Part shown: positions 1-7,793 of the stretch, piece after piece
How positions within the stretch are numbered: the first letter of the stretch is position 1
Layout of the letters: the number at the start of each line of letters is the position of its first letter
Position numbers and translations under genes: made by a program
The notes under the pieces: generated by a model
Seen by the model: only the letters and a program-made list of their open reading frames with translations
Database searches by the model: none
Told to the model about the DNA's origin: nothing
Origin: Campylobacterota bacterium
GTDB taxonomy: Bacteria; Campylobacterota; Campylobacteria; Campylobacterales; JALSKU01
Reading direction: 5' to 3'
DNA: 8,488 bases
NCBI GenBank assembly: GCA_013153915.1
Contig: JAADDL010000009.1
Span: 1-8,488, forward strand

Positions 1-1598
1 TAAATTCGATAGTTAAAGACGCAAAAAAAGATTCCAATATCGATATAGTTATAGTTATAGACAATAAATACCTAAATATAGCCACCTCATTAAAAAATGC
101 TCCGACTTTGGGTAGTAACTATAGACTTGCGGTCAAAGAATCGGCAATAGACAAAGAATTTTTTAAAGATATTCAAAATATAAACTTGCTATCGAAAAAT
201 CCATATCAAATATACAACGGCTATTTCGTGGTTAAGCATCCTATAAAAGATTTTTCGGGAAATATCGTCGGATACGCCATCATTGGCGAAACACCTACCC
301 ATATACACTCTGTAATAAAAAATTCCAAATCCGCACTGGAAGTACAAATAGTCGTAATGCTCGCCCTTGATATACTTATCTTATTTATCTTGATGTATAT
401 GATAAAAGCTGTTGTCGTAAAACCTATCAACAACTTAAACGCTTTAGCAAAAGAGTTAAGCGAGGGAGAAGCCGACTTGTCAAAAAGACTTAATATAAAT
501 ACAAATGACGAGATAGGACAAACCGCAAGCAATTTTAACAAATTTCTCGACAAAGTGGAAAATATAGCAAAAAATGCCGAAAAAGAGGCAAATCTTGCCA
601 AAGAGAGCGAACATAAAGCCAATGAAAATCTTAAAAAAAGCAAACTTTTCATATCGGTAGCGGACAACCTAATAGACGGCTCAATACAAGATTCTACCGA
701 TCTGCAAAATACTCTAAGTACAAATATGGATAGTATAAAAGAGATAAATCAAATAAACGAAAAAACCGAGCAAATTGTCTCGGAAGTACAAAATAACACA
801 AACGAAATAGTCGAAAATATCAACAATATAGCTCAAATGATGCAAACATCCAAAGAAAGCTCCGAACAGCTAAATCATAATGTCGAAGAGATAAGCAATG
901 TTATGTCTTTAATCAAAGATATAAGCGACCAAACAAATCTTTTGGCGTTAAATGCCGCCATAGAGGCTGCTCGGGCGGGCGAACACGGCAGAGGTTTTGC
1001 GGTAGTAGCAGACGAAGTTAGAAAGCTAGCCGAAAGAACCCAAAAGGCTACGGGTGAAGTTGAGATGAATATCAATATACTCAAACAAAACTCTAACGCC
1101 ATGCTTGAGAACAATGAAAAAACAGAACAAATCACATCTCAATCGACAGAAAAACTTTATGAGTTTACGACAACATTAAATAAACTTATAGATAACTCTA
1201 TAATCACAAAAAGAAAAAACGAAGATATAGCCGACGAACTTTTCATATCTCTATCCAAGATAGACCATATGATATTTAAAGCAAAATCAAATCTCTCTAT
1301 TTTCAAAGAAGACGACTCCATAAAAGTCACGGATGCCTCTGAGTGTAGATTTGGAAAATGGTACAATAGTAAAGAAGGCAAAAATAGTTTCGGCAAATAT
1401 CCATCATACAAAGAGATAGACGCTCCTCACAAAAATGTTCACGATTTGATAAAAAAAGTATTGCAAATCATCTCTTCCGGAAATATACTAAACAAATCCG
1501 AAGAATTGATAAATACCACAAAAGAGATAGAAATAAACTCCAAAAAACTCTTTGAAGCCCTAAACCGACTAATCAACGAAAAAAAGAGCGATTCGTAG
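1..1598 (+). CDS. Methyl-accepting chemotaxis protein with Cache-like sensor, HAMP and C-terminal CZB domain (5' end cut off)
   Basis: The reading frame is open from the left edge (first whole codon at 3-5) to TAG at 1596-1598, so the N-terminus lies outside the window; TTG at 108 is internal and not a start. Numbering visible residues from 1, roughly 1-107 are the distal part of a periplasmic sensor, probably Cache-type (beta-strand-like VIVIDNKYL and HPIKDFSGNIVGYAIIG). About 112-134 is a membrane helix and 136-185 a HAMP domain with GEADLSKRL and NDEIG. A long coiled coil follows. The conserved signalling tip lies near 305-347 (DQTNLLALNAAIEAARAGE, then GRGFAVVADEVRKLAERT) and contacts CheA/CheW. 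Residues 415-485 form a CZB domain: His at 1266-1268, Cys in ECRFGKWY at 1344-1346, and His at 1428-1430 and 1440-1442 (HxxxH), the 3His/1Cys zinc set. CZB receptors are linked to zinc and hypochlorous acid sensing. No C-terminal CheR-tethering pentapeptide is seen (ends KKSDS). Family certain; ligand unknown. Confidence 0.96.
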   Translation, partial: NSIVKDAKKDSNIDIVIVIDNKYLNIATSLKNAPTLGSNYRLAVKESAIDKEFFKDIQNINLLSKNPYQIYNGYFVVKHPIKDFSGNIVGYAIIGETPTHIHSVIKNSKSALEVQIVVMLALDILILFILMYMIKAVVVKPINNLNALAKELSEGEADLSKRLNINTNDEIGQTASNFNKFLDKVENIAKNAEKEANLAKESEHKANENLKKSKLFISVADNLIDGSIQDSTDLQNTLSTNMDSIKEINQINEKTEQIVSEVQNNTNEIVENINNIAQMMQTSKESSEQLNHNVEEISNVMSLIKDISDQTNLLALNAAIEAARAGEHGRGFAVVADEVRKLAERTQKATGEVEMNINILKQNSNAMLENNEKTEQITSQSTEKLYEFTTTLNKLIDNSIITKRKNEDIADELFISLSKIDHMIFKAKSNLSIFKEDDSIKVTDASECRFGKWYNSKEGKNSFGKYPSYKEIDAPHKNVHDLIKKVLQIISSGNILNKSEELINTTKEIEINSKKLFEALNRLINEKKSDS

Positions 1599-1617
1599 GC
1601 TATCTTTGATAGCCTAC
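1595..1617 (+). terminator. Perfect 10-bp hairpin spanning the chemoreceptor stop codon
   Basis: GTAGGCTATC (1595-1604), a TTT loop (1605-1607) and GATAGCCTAC (1608-1617) form a perfect inverted repeat. The TAG stop (1596-1598) lies inside the left arm. The + strand after the stem reads TCAAACATATT, with no proper U-tract, so it is an imperfect intrinsic terminator. Its position between two same-strand transcription units still makes termination or 3'-end protection the best reading. Confidence 0.55.
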
Positions 1618-1672
1618 TCAAACATATTCGCTATAAAAATTTCTATTAATAAAAAATTAATCGTATAGTTTG

Positions 1673-1685
1673 TATAATTAACTAA
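1673..1685 (+). promoter_or_regulatory. Predicted sigma-70-type promoter of the efflux operon (-10 box TATAAT)
   Basis: A perfect TATAAT lies at 1673-1678, which would put the start of transcription near 1685 and leave a 5' leader of about 24 bases before the ATG at 1709. No recognisable -35 box sits 16-18 bases upstream; that stretch is only A/T-rich. This is normal for Campylobacterota housekeeping promoters, which rely on the -10 box and periodic upstream AT tracts. It is the only convincing promoter in the gap and probably serves all downstream genes. The start point is inferred. Confidence 0.65.
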
Positions 1686-1698
1686 ATAGTTAGTTAAT
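1677..1698. promoter_or_regulatory. Palindromic operator, probable TetR-type repressor binding site
   Basis: The arms ATTAACTAA (1677-1685) and TTAGTTAAT (1690-1698) are perfect reverse complements around a 4-base spacer (ATAG). The site overlaps the last two bases of the TATAAT box and covers the predicted transcription start, so a bound dimer would block RNA polymerase. It lies 10 bases upstream of the start codon of a TetR-family gene. Both size and position are typical of autoregulatory TetR-family operators. Binding by this particular regulator is inferred from adjacency. Confidence 0.72.
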
Positions 1699-1708
1699 CG
1701 GGGAAAAT

Positions 1709-2332
1709 ATGTCCGCAGGGAGAGATTCGACAAAAACCAAAACAACTATTATCTATTCGGCAATGAATCTATTTGCCAAAAACGGATACGACGGAGTAAG
1801 CGTAGAGCATATCGCAAAAGACGCAAACATCAATAAAGCGATGATTTACTATTATTTCAAAAATAAAGCTACCCTCTATGAAACCGTAGTTAAAAAACTG
1901 CTTGACGATATCCAAAAAACCATAAAAAACGAAAGCGCAAAATGTCAAAATCCCAAAGAGGAGCTAAAATCTTTCATATATACATTCGCCTCTTTCGCTC
2001 AAAAAAATCCTCACCTTCCCTCTTTAATGTTGGCAGAACTTAGTAGCGGAGGCAAAAATCTGCCCGAAGATATGTTTGCCGGACTTAAAAAGATATTTTC
2101 TCTTTTAAATAAAATATTAAAAAACGGGGAAAAAGAGGGCTATTTCGTAGAAGTTATCCCCATAGTGATACACTTTATGATAGTGGGAACCATCAACCTT
2201 TTTATCACCACTAAAGACCTAAGACAAAGAGTCCAAAACGAGTTTGACGGAGATGTTTGCGATGACTGCGACGTTGATACGATAGCTCGATATATCTACA
2301 AAAAATTACTCAAAATGTTACAAGGAGAATAG
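1709..2332 (+). CDS. TetR/AcrR-family transcriptional regulator of the efflux operon
   Basis: This 207-residue protein has normal TetR-family length. Residues about 11-57 form the N-terminal DNA-binding domain: TIIYSAMNLFAKNGYDGVSV, then the helix-turn-helix IAKDANINKAMIYYYFKNKATLY with the typical YYYF recognition helix and following K. Residues 60-207 are the all-helical ligand and dimer domain, which is too variable to name an inducer. Near the C-terminus is an acidic patch with two cysteines (Cys184 and Cys187, CDDC); a third cysteine is at 79. The ATG at 1709 follows GGGG at 1700-1703 with 5 bases between. The gene reads in the same direction as the pump genes and its TAG directly touches the next ATG. 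It is therefore probably the first gene of the operon and a repressor acting on the palindrome at 1677-1698. Family certain; repressor role and target are strong inference. Confidence 0.93.
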   Translation: MSAGRDSTKTKTTIIYSAMNLFAKNGYDGVSVEHIAKDANINKAMIYYYFKNKATLYETVVKKLLDDIQKTIKNESAKCQNPKEELKSFIYTFASFAQKNPHLPSLMLAELSSGGKNLPEDMFAGLKKIFSLLNKILKNGEKEGYFVEVIPIVIHFMIVGTINLFITTKDLRQRVQNEFDGDVCDDCDVDTIARYIYKKLLKMLQGE

Positions 2333-3607
2333 ATGCTAAAAAAAATCTACGTATTTTTGACGATAGCGACGATTGCCGCAAACGCCATAACCATAACGGA
2401 ACTATTCGATTCGCTTTCTAAACAACCCTCCGTACAAAAAGATGTGATGAATATTATGAACGCAAATATCGATAAAAAATTGGCAAAAGATGCGCTATAT
2501 CCTAAGCTATACGGCAGTCTATCTTATGAACATTTCAATAGACCCTCTAGTCTAAGACCTTTTTTACCGACCGAGACAACTTCGTTATTGGCCAATAACG
2601 AACCTTTGCCGTTTAGCAAAGATATTACCAAGGTCGGTTTTTCTTTTGACTTTCCTCTTTTTGTAAAATCCTTATACACCATAAAAGATAAAGCTTCAAT
2701 CTTAAAATCGGCTGCCATAGACAAAAAAAAGTTAAACTTCATTCAAAAAGAGGCGACGATACTCGGAGCCAACGCCAACTTGCAATATCTTGAAAATCTA
2801 CTAAAAGCTTTGGACGCAAAGAAAAAATCCATCCTAAAAACTAGAGAGGATGTCGCCATAAAGGTCAACAACGGCAGAGCCGCGGGAGTATCTTTGCTAA
2901 AAATCGACGAAAGCTTAAACTCCATAGAAACAACGAAAAATTCGATACTCTCAAAGATAAACGAACTAAAAAGCCTTATCTACACTATCAGCGGGGTAGA
3001 GATAGATAAAAGCGTCAAAATGAAAAAAACCGAAGATATCAAAAAGGGCGAACTTTTTGCGTTGCTACCTATGAAAGCCGCTCTAAAAGCTAAAAAACTG
3101 GGCATCAAAGCATCCAAAGAGTCTTTGTATCCTTCGCTTTTTCTAAAAGCCGGCTACTCTAAAAGCTACGCAAAAGGTTATAACAACGACAAATCTATAG
3201 ATACGGGATTTGGCTCTATCGGACTCTATCTAAACATTCCGCTTTTCGATAAAACCAAGCGCACCAAAATCCAAAAAGCCAAAATAGCTTACGAAAAGGA
3301 GATGCTATCGATAGCGGACACGAAACATTCGCTTATCGTCAAAGCCAAAAAACTTGAAAAAGATATGGCAATACTCAAAAGAAGCGAAGATTTGGCGCAA
3401 AAAAGTATCAAAATAAACCAAGAGTTACTCAAAGTGGCTCGCATATCGTATAAAAACGGCAGAATGAGCGAAGAGGAGTATTTGAGATACGAAAATGCGC
3501 TTTTTAACTCTTTTGCCTCGCTATATGAAGTCAAAGCAAAAGTTTGGCAAGATATAGCGGAACTTGCGGTAATTTACGGAAACGATTTAAAGGAGATAGT
3601 AAGATGA
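2333..3607 (+). CDS. TolC-family outer-membrane efflux channel
   Basis: This 424-residue protein starts at ATG 2333, directly after the regulator's TAG, with AAGGAG at 2322-2327. Residues 1-18 look like a Sec signal peptide (two Lys, a hydrophobic core, cleavage after ANA). There is no lipobox cysteine, so it is not a lipoprotein. Two structurally repeated halves are visible. ALYPKLYGSLSYEH (about 54-67) with VGFSFDFPLF (101-110) is mirrored by SLYPSLFLKAGYSKSY (264-279) with GSIGLYLNIPLF (294-305). Each pair marks a beta-barrel segment flanked by long amphipathic helices (about 115-220 and 308-415). Trimers of this family form an outer-membrane barrel plus a periplasmic tunnel that docks on the adaptor and pump. 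Placed before the adaptor and pump genes, it is the exit duct of this system. Length is within the family range. Confidence 0.93.
   Translation: MLKKIYVFLTIATIAANAITITELFDSLSKQPSVQKDVMNIMNANIDKKLAKDALYPKLYGSLSYEHFNRPSSLRPFLPTETTSLLANNEPLPFSKDITKVGFSFDFPLFVKSLYTIKDKASILKSAAIDKKKLNFIQKEATILGANANLQYLENLLKALDAKKKSILKTREDVAIKVNNGRAAGVSLLKIDESLNSIETTKNSILSKINELKSLIYTISGVEIDKSVKMKKTEDIKKGELFALLPMKAALKAKKLGIKASKESLYPSLFLKAGYSKSYAKGYNNDKSIDTGFGSIGLYLNIPLFDKTKRTKIQKAKIAYEKEMLSIADTKHSLIVKAKKLEKDMAILKRSEDLAQKSIKINQELLKVARISYKNGRMSEEEYLRYENALFNSFASLYEVKAKVWQDIAELAVIYGNDLKEIVR
3589..3595 (+). promoter_or_regulatory. Ribosome binding site that fixes the adaptor start at 3604
   Basis: AAAGGAG ends 8 bases before ATG 3604-3606. 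The reading frame can be extended upstream to a TTG at 3544, but that would add 20 polar residues before the membrane anchor and lie wholly inside the channel gene. This site and the ATGA overlap with the channel stop support 3604. Confidence 0.8.
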
Positions 3608-4683
3608 AGTACTTAAAAGCCGTCATTTGGATAGCGTTAGCCGTAGGGCTTGTACTATTTGCCGTCAAAACGGTAAAAAAGAAAAAAGCCCAAGAAGCTA
3701 AAATAGCCTCCGCAAAAGTCTATAAGATAAAAGTGAAAACAATGACTTTGAAAAAGGATAGAGTTATACTGACTTTGCCATATTTAGCTACAGTCCAAAG
3801 TTCAAGCGATGCCAAAATATCGACAAAAGTTGCGGGCAGAATTTTAAAAATATTAAAAACGGGAGATAAAGTCAAAAAAGGGGAGATAGTCGCCAAGCTT
3901 GACGATAAAGAGTTGCAAGATAAGATAGAGGCTTTGAAGTTGGCTATAAATTCTACCAAAATCAATATCGACGCCAAAAAACTGTCTTTAAAAAATCTAA
4001 TCTCCACCCACAAAAGGACAAAAGAGCTTCTTGACGTAAGAGGCGCGTCCATAGAGCAGTATCAAAACGAAGAAGACAAAATAGCCCTAACAAGAGCGTC
4101 CATAAAAACACTACAAAGCAATCTAAAGATAAACCGCTCAAAGATAAGCGAACTTGAAACACTGATAGGATACTGCACGCTTCGCTCGCCGATAGACGGC
4201 ACGGTCTATAAGGCGACGGCTACACAAGGAGAAGTTGCCATGCCGGGACAACCGCTACTTTACATAGCGGGCGAAAACGGAAAATATCTCCTGATAAATA
4301 TGCCTTCTAACCGAAAGTTAAAAGAGATAATCTTTCAGGGAAAAACTTATCAAGTTCAGTCTTTAAACTCTACCTTTAACGGATTGGTGCAATATAAAGC
4401 CGATGTGGATACTGCAAAAAGCAAAGGCGAAAAAGTGGATATAAAAGCCGTTGTCTTTGATAAAGAAGCGGTAAAAGTTCCGTTAAGCGGCGTGCTACAA
4501 AACGGAGGAGAAAACTATATATTTATCGTAAACAAAGATAGCGCTTTGCAAACTAAAGTAAAAATCTTAGCTTCGGGCGAAGAGGGATTGGCGATAGAAA
4601 GCGGCTATGAGGGCAAAAAGATCATTTTGGCAAAACCCGATATATTCTTAAAACTCATCAGCGGCATTAAGATCAAGGAGTAG
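3604..4683 (+). CDS. RND-type periplasmic adaptor subunit (membrane fusion protein)
   Basis: This 359-residue adaptor bridges the inner-membrane pump and the TolC-type channel. Residues about 4-21 are a single uncleaved membrane anchor followed by KKKK; there is no lipobox. The two halves of the biotinyl-lipoyl-like domain are VAGRILKILKTGDKVKKGE (76-94) and LRSPIDGTVYKATATQGEVA (193-212). Between them, residues about 102-190 form the alpha-helical hairpin that contacts the channel; its short arms (about 40 residues each) fit RND adaptors rather than long HlyD types. Residues 213-300 are the beta-barrel region, and 301-359 the membrane-proximal domain (ENYIFIVNKD, then VKILASGEEGLAIESG). ATG 3604 overlaps the channel stop TGA (3605-3607), so translation is probably coupled. 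The only cysteine is Cys191. Family assignment is strong; the substrate cannot be read from this subunit. Confidence 0.93.
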   Translation: MKYLKAVIWIALAVGLVLFAVKTVKKKKAQEAKIASAKVYKIKVKTMTLKKDRVILTLPYLATVQSSSDAKISTKVAGRILKILKTGDKVKKGEIVAKLDDKELQDKIEALKLAINSTKINIDAKKLSLKNLISTHKRTKELLDVRGASIEQYQNEEDKIALTRASIKTLQSNLKINRSKISELETLIGYCTLRSPIDGTVYKATATQGEVAMPGQPLLYIAGENGKYLLINMPSNRKLKEIIFQGKTYQVQSLNSTFNGLVQYKADVDTAKSKGEKVDIKAVVFDKEAVKVPLSGVLQNGGENYIFIVNKDSALQTKVKILASGEEGLAIESGYEGKKIILAKPDIFLKLISGIKIKE

Positions 4684-4685
4684 AA

Positions 4686-7600
4686 ATGTTTGAATATTTC
4701 TATAAAAGACCGTATCTACTCTTTAGTGTCATCGCTCTTTTTTTCGTGATGGGTATCATCGGTCTTATCAAAATGCCGAAAAACCTATTTCCCGATAGCG
4801 ACTACCCCACCGTGGTAGTTATCACAAAGATACCCGGAGCTACGGCTGCCGTTTCGGCAAGCACCGTATCAAAGCCTATCGAAGAAGAGATAGCAAGAAT
4901 TTCTCTCGTAAGAGATATAAGCTCCATTAATGTACCCAACTTCTCTATCGTAAAAGCGGAGTTTGAGTACACAAAAGGACTCGAGGCTGCGGCGGTAGAT
5001 GTCAGCAACGCACTATCGATAGCCAAAGCAAAGCTTCCAAAAGACGCAAATCCCGCCGTCTATACGGTAGGCTCTTTTACTCTGCCGGTGGATGTGGTCT
5101 CTTTAAGTCCTAAAAACAAAAATATATCTTTAAGCGATATCAGAAAAGTAGCCGATAGCTTTATAAAACCCCATCTCTTAAGCAATCCCGATATAGGAAA
5201 CGTGGAAGTTTTCGGGGGATATCAAAGCTCTATCAATATCGACATAGACCCTATGAAGATGAAAAAATACGGACTAAACTTCGACTCCGTTTTCAATGTT
5301 ATAAAAGGCACGAACAAAGATATTCCCTTAGGATTTATCAAAGGCAAAGACGGATTTTTTACTCTAAGCATATATGGAGAAAAGGACAGAATAAGCGAAC
5401 TTGAAAAACTTTATATAGCACCTAATATCATGCTAAAAGATATCGCGTCTCTTAAATGGAGTAGCCAAAAAAGAACATCGGGCTATATAGGAAACTCCAA
5501 AGAGTCTATAGCCTTGGCTATACAAAGAGCACCCGGAGGAAGCGTGCTTGATGTAAGCAACAGCGCTAGAGAAGAGATAAAAAAGCTACAAAAAAAGTAT
5601 CCCAACATAAACTTTGAGATAAGCGACACGCAAAGAAATCTCATCCAAACCGCCAACGACAATATGCTTGAAGCTTTAAGGGATGCGGTTATTTACACTC
5701 TTTTGGTGTTGATGTTTTTTCTCGGCAATTTTAGAGCCATTATCGCCGCGGGACTATCTATACCTATGGTCTTTTTCGGCACTATGGCGGTCTTGTATCT
5801 AGGCGGCGGAGAGTTAAATATCGTCATATATACGGCTATTATATTGGCTCTTGGAATGCTTGTCGATGATGCGGTCGTGGTGCTTGAAAACATAGAAAGA
5901 CATCTTGATAGCATGCAAGAAAACCTTGAAACAGCTATCAAAGAGGGTACAAAAGAGGTGCTTTCTCCTATATTTGCGGGTACCGTAGCCACCATTGCCA
6001 TCATGTTTCCTTTGATGTTTGTGGGCGGTTTTCCCCAAAAGATATTTAGACCCCTTATAGCTACATTGATAGTGGCGCTTTTGGTATCATACTTTTTATC
6101 CATCACATTTATACCTAAACTTTCGGCATATCTATACAAAAACGGCACTAATAAAACAGCCATAGAAAAGTGGTTTGAAAGACTGTACGAAAATACTCTC
6201 GGAAGACTCATAGCTCCTTATGAGAGTGTTTTGAGATTTTCCAACGGGAGATTTTCTTTTTTAAGAAAACTCATCTTGACTCTTGGTGTATTGGTCGTTT
6301 TGGGACTCTCTTTAAAAACCGTCATGCCTCTTATCGGCAAAGACACTATGCCTCCTATGGATACGGGTATCATCAAGGCTCAGATAGCTTTTAGCGCAAA
6401 CGATACCACCGAAGAGGCGGAGAAAAAACTCAAACCCTTCTTAAAATGGCTCGATTCTCAAAAGGTATTCGTAAAAAATTCCATAGCTTTCGGTAGCGAA
6501 TCGGGTGTTTTGTCTCTCGGTAGCGGAAATCTACCCACCGAAGCCACCATCACCATCAATGCGGTCAATAGATTTGAGAGAAAAAAGGATATTTGGCAAC
6601 TTGAAGATGAGATACGAGACAAACTCCATAAACTATACGGCATAAAAAGAGCCGATGTGTTTGATTTTGGAGCAACGGCGGTCTCAAGCATCAAAGCCCC
6701 GCTTGATATACGGGTAAAATCCAGCACTTACGATAATTTGCCGCAAAAAGCGAAAGAGATAAAAAGAGCCATCGAAAAGATAAAAGGCTTAACAAGTACC
6801 TCCATAAGCTGGGATAAAGACTTTAGTGAAATCGAGATAACGGTCGATAAAAACAAAGCTTTAAGCTACGGCTTAACTCCTTATAGCATAATGGCTCAAA
6901 TACCGATAAAAGGACAAATAGCCTCTTTGAATGCGGACTTAACCTCCATGAATACCCAGTTTGTGAGGATATACCTCCACGGTAAATTTAACTCAAATAT
7001 CAACTCTTTAAAACTGATGCCGATACACACCAAATCGGGCGATATACCTCTTGAAGCGGTTGCCGAAGTGCGATACAGGCTAACCGAAGCCAAGATAGAA
7101 AGAGACAAGATGCTATATAGCATAGATGTAAACGGATATAGAGCCAAAAGACCCGTAACTCACATAACCGACGACGCAAACAAAGCCTTAGAACATATAG
7201 ATAAAACGGGGTACGAGATAACTCAAGAGGGAGATATAGTATCGCTAAACGATAGCTTTACAAGGATGATAAAAGCCATCGCCATAGGCGTTATCATCCT
7301 TTTGATGTCGCTTATAGCGATATATAGATCGGTAAGACTCTCTATCATCATGATAGTGGTATTGCCTCTATCTATGATAGGTGCGGCTTGGGGGATGTTG
7401 CTTTTTGGAAAGCCAAGTTGCATGCCTAGCCTTGTCGGAATATTACTGCTTTTTGGAATCATCATCAAAAATGCGGTACTGCTTGTAGACTTTTACCAGC
7501 AATACAGAAAAACCGACTCGCCTTTTGAAAGTGCGCTAGAGAGCGTTACGGTTAGATTTCGTCCCGTAATGATGACGGCTTTCGGTACGATAGCGGGCAT

Positions 7601-7793
7601 GATACCCATAGCTTTAGAACAAGCGGTAGGACTAGAGAGGCTCTCTCCTCTTGCCGATGTGGCGGTAGGGGGCTTGATAGTGGGAACACTTCTTACTTTG
7701 ATATATGTGCCTATGTTTGCCTACGGGTTTGACGGTGGCGATAAAAAAGATAAAAAAATCACACATAAAGGGGATACGGATGGAGAGAATTGA
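4686..7793 (+). CDS. RND efflux pump permease, drug-type (AcrB/HAE-like) proton antiporter
   Basis: This 1035-residue inner-membrane pump has normal RND length (about 1000-1070). It follows the adaptor by 2 bases, with AAGGAG at 4675-4680. The two-fold RND layout is clear: TM1 about 8-28, a large periplasmic porter loop (29-333), TM2-TM6 about 334-480, TM7 about 525-545, a second porter loop (546-860), and TM8-TM12 from about 861. Proton-relay residues are present: Asp394-Asp395 in GMLVDDAVVVLENIERH (TM4), Lys928 in GIIIKNAVLLVDF (TM10), and Arg957 and Thr964 in VRFRPVMMT (TM11). These match AcrB D407/D408, K940, R971 and T978. The two-Asp TM4 motif favours the drug/hydrophobic-compound branch over heavy-metal RNDs, which have a different TM4 motif. 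The cytosolic C-terminal tail is rich in Lys and Asp. Its last 14 bases overlap the rhodanese gene. Substrate unknown. Confidence 0.95.
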   Translation: MFEYFYKRPYLLFSVIALFFVMGIIGLIKMPKNLFPDSDYPTVVVITKIPGATAAVSASTVSKPIEEEIARISLVRDISSINVPNFSIVKAEFEYTKGLEAAAVDVSNALSIAKAKLPKDANPAVYTVGSFTLPVDVVSLSPKNKNISLSDIRKVADSFIKPHLLSNPDIGNVEVFGGYQSSINIDIDPMKMKKYGLNFDSVFNVIKGTNKDIPLGFIKGKDGFFTLSIYGEKDRISELEKLYIAPNIMLKDIASLKWSSQKRTSGYIGNSKESIALAIQRAPGGSVLDVSNSAREEIKKLQKKYPNINFEISDTQRNLIQTANDNMLEALRDAVIYTLLVLMFFLGNFRAIIAAGLSIPMVFFGTMAVLYLGGGELNIVIYTAIILALGMLVDDAVVVLENIERHLDSMQENLETAIKEGTKEVLSPIFAGTVATIAIMFPLMFVGGFPQKIFRPLIATLIVALLVSYFLSITFIPKLSAYLYKNGTNKTAIEKWFERLYENTLGRLIAPYESVLRFSNGRFSFLRKLILTLGVLVVLGLSLKTVMPLIGKDTMPPMDTGIIKAQIAFSANDTTEEAEKKLKPFLKWLDSQKVFVKNSIAFGSESGVLSLGSGNLPTEATITINAVNRFERKKDIWQLEDEIRDKLHKLYGIKRADVFDFGATAVSSIKAPLDIRVKSSTYDNLPQKAKEIKRAIEKIKGLTSTSISWDKDFSEIEITVDKNKALSYGLTPYSIMAQIPIKGQIASLNADLTSMNTQFVRIYLHGKFNSNINSLKLMPIHTKSGDIPLEAVAEVRYRLTEAKIERDKMLYSIDVNGYRAKRPVTHITDDANKALEHIDKTGYEITQEGDIVSLNDSFTRMIKAIAIGVIILLMSLIAIYRSVRLSIIMIVVLPLSMIGAAWGMLLFGKPSCMPSLVGILLLFGIIIKNAVLLVDFYQQYRKTDSPFESALESVTVRFRPVMMTAFGTIAGMIPIALEQAVGLERLSPLADVAVGGLIVGTLLTLIYVPMFAYGFDGGDKKDKKITHKGDTDGEN
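7768..7773 (+). promoter_or_regulatory. Ribosome binding site that fixes the rhodanese start at 7780
   Basis: AAGGGG ends 6 bases before ATG 7780-7782 and lies inside the pump gene. The frame is open further up to an ATG at 7705, but that 25-residue extension (starting MCLCLPTGL) overlaps the pump by 89 bases and does not look like part of a rhodanese fold, so 7780 is preferred. Confidence 0.7.

Noticed and set aside
43..60. Short tandem ATAGTT repeat
   Set aside because: Only about two and a half units, in frame inside the sensor domain where it encodes a beta strand (IVIVI). No sign of a repeat array or phase variation.
108..110. TTG at 108 as the start of the chemoreceptor
   Set aside because: The frame is open and protein-like all the way to position 3, including beta-strand residues VIVIDNKYLNIA of the sensor domain, so the gene begins outside the window.
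221..667. Minus-strand open frame of 148 codons opposite the chemoreceptor
   Set aside because: It overlaps the HAMP and coiled-coil coding sequence, is rich in Ser/Phe/Leu as expected from reversing Lys/Glu-rich helices, and has no supporting start signal or family match.
3544..3603. TTG at 3544 as an earlier start for the adaptor
   Set aside because: It would add 20 polar residues before the membrane anchor. ATG 3604 has AAAGGAG 8 bases upstream and an ATGA overlap with the channel stop.
5693..6211. Long open frame on the minus strand (172 codons) opposite the pump gene
   Set aside because: It lies wholly antisense to the well-supported TM2-TM6 region of the RND permease and shows no recognisable family motif. 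Open antisense frames are expected opposite this codon use.
7705..7779. ATG at 7705 as an earlier start for the rhodanese
   Set aside because: The added segment (MCLCLPTGLTVAIKK...) is an out-of-frame reading of the pump's last helix and tail. ATG 7780 has AAGGGG at the right distance and starts just before the domain.
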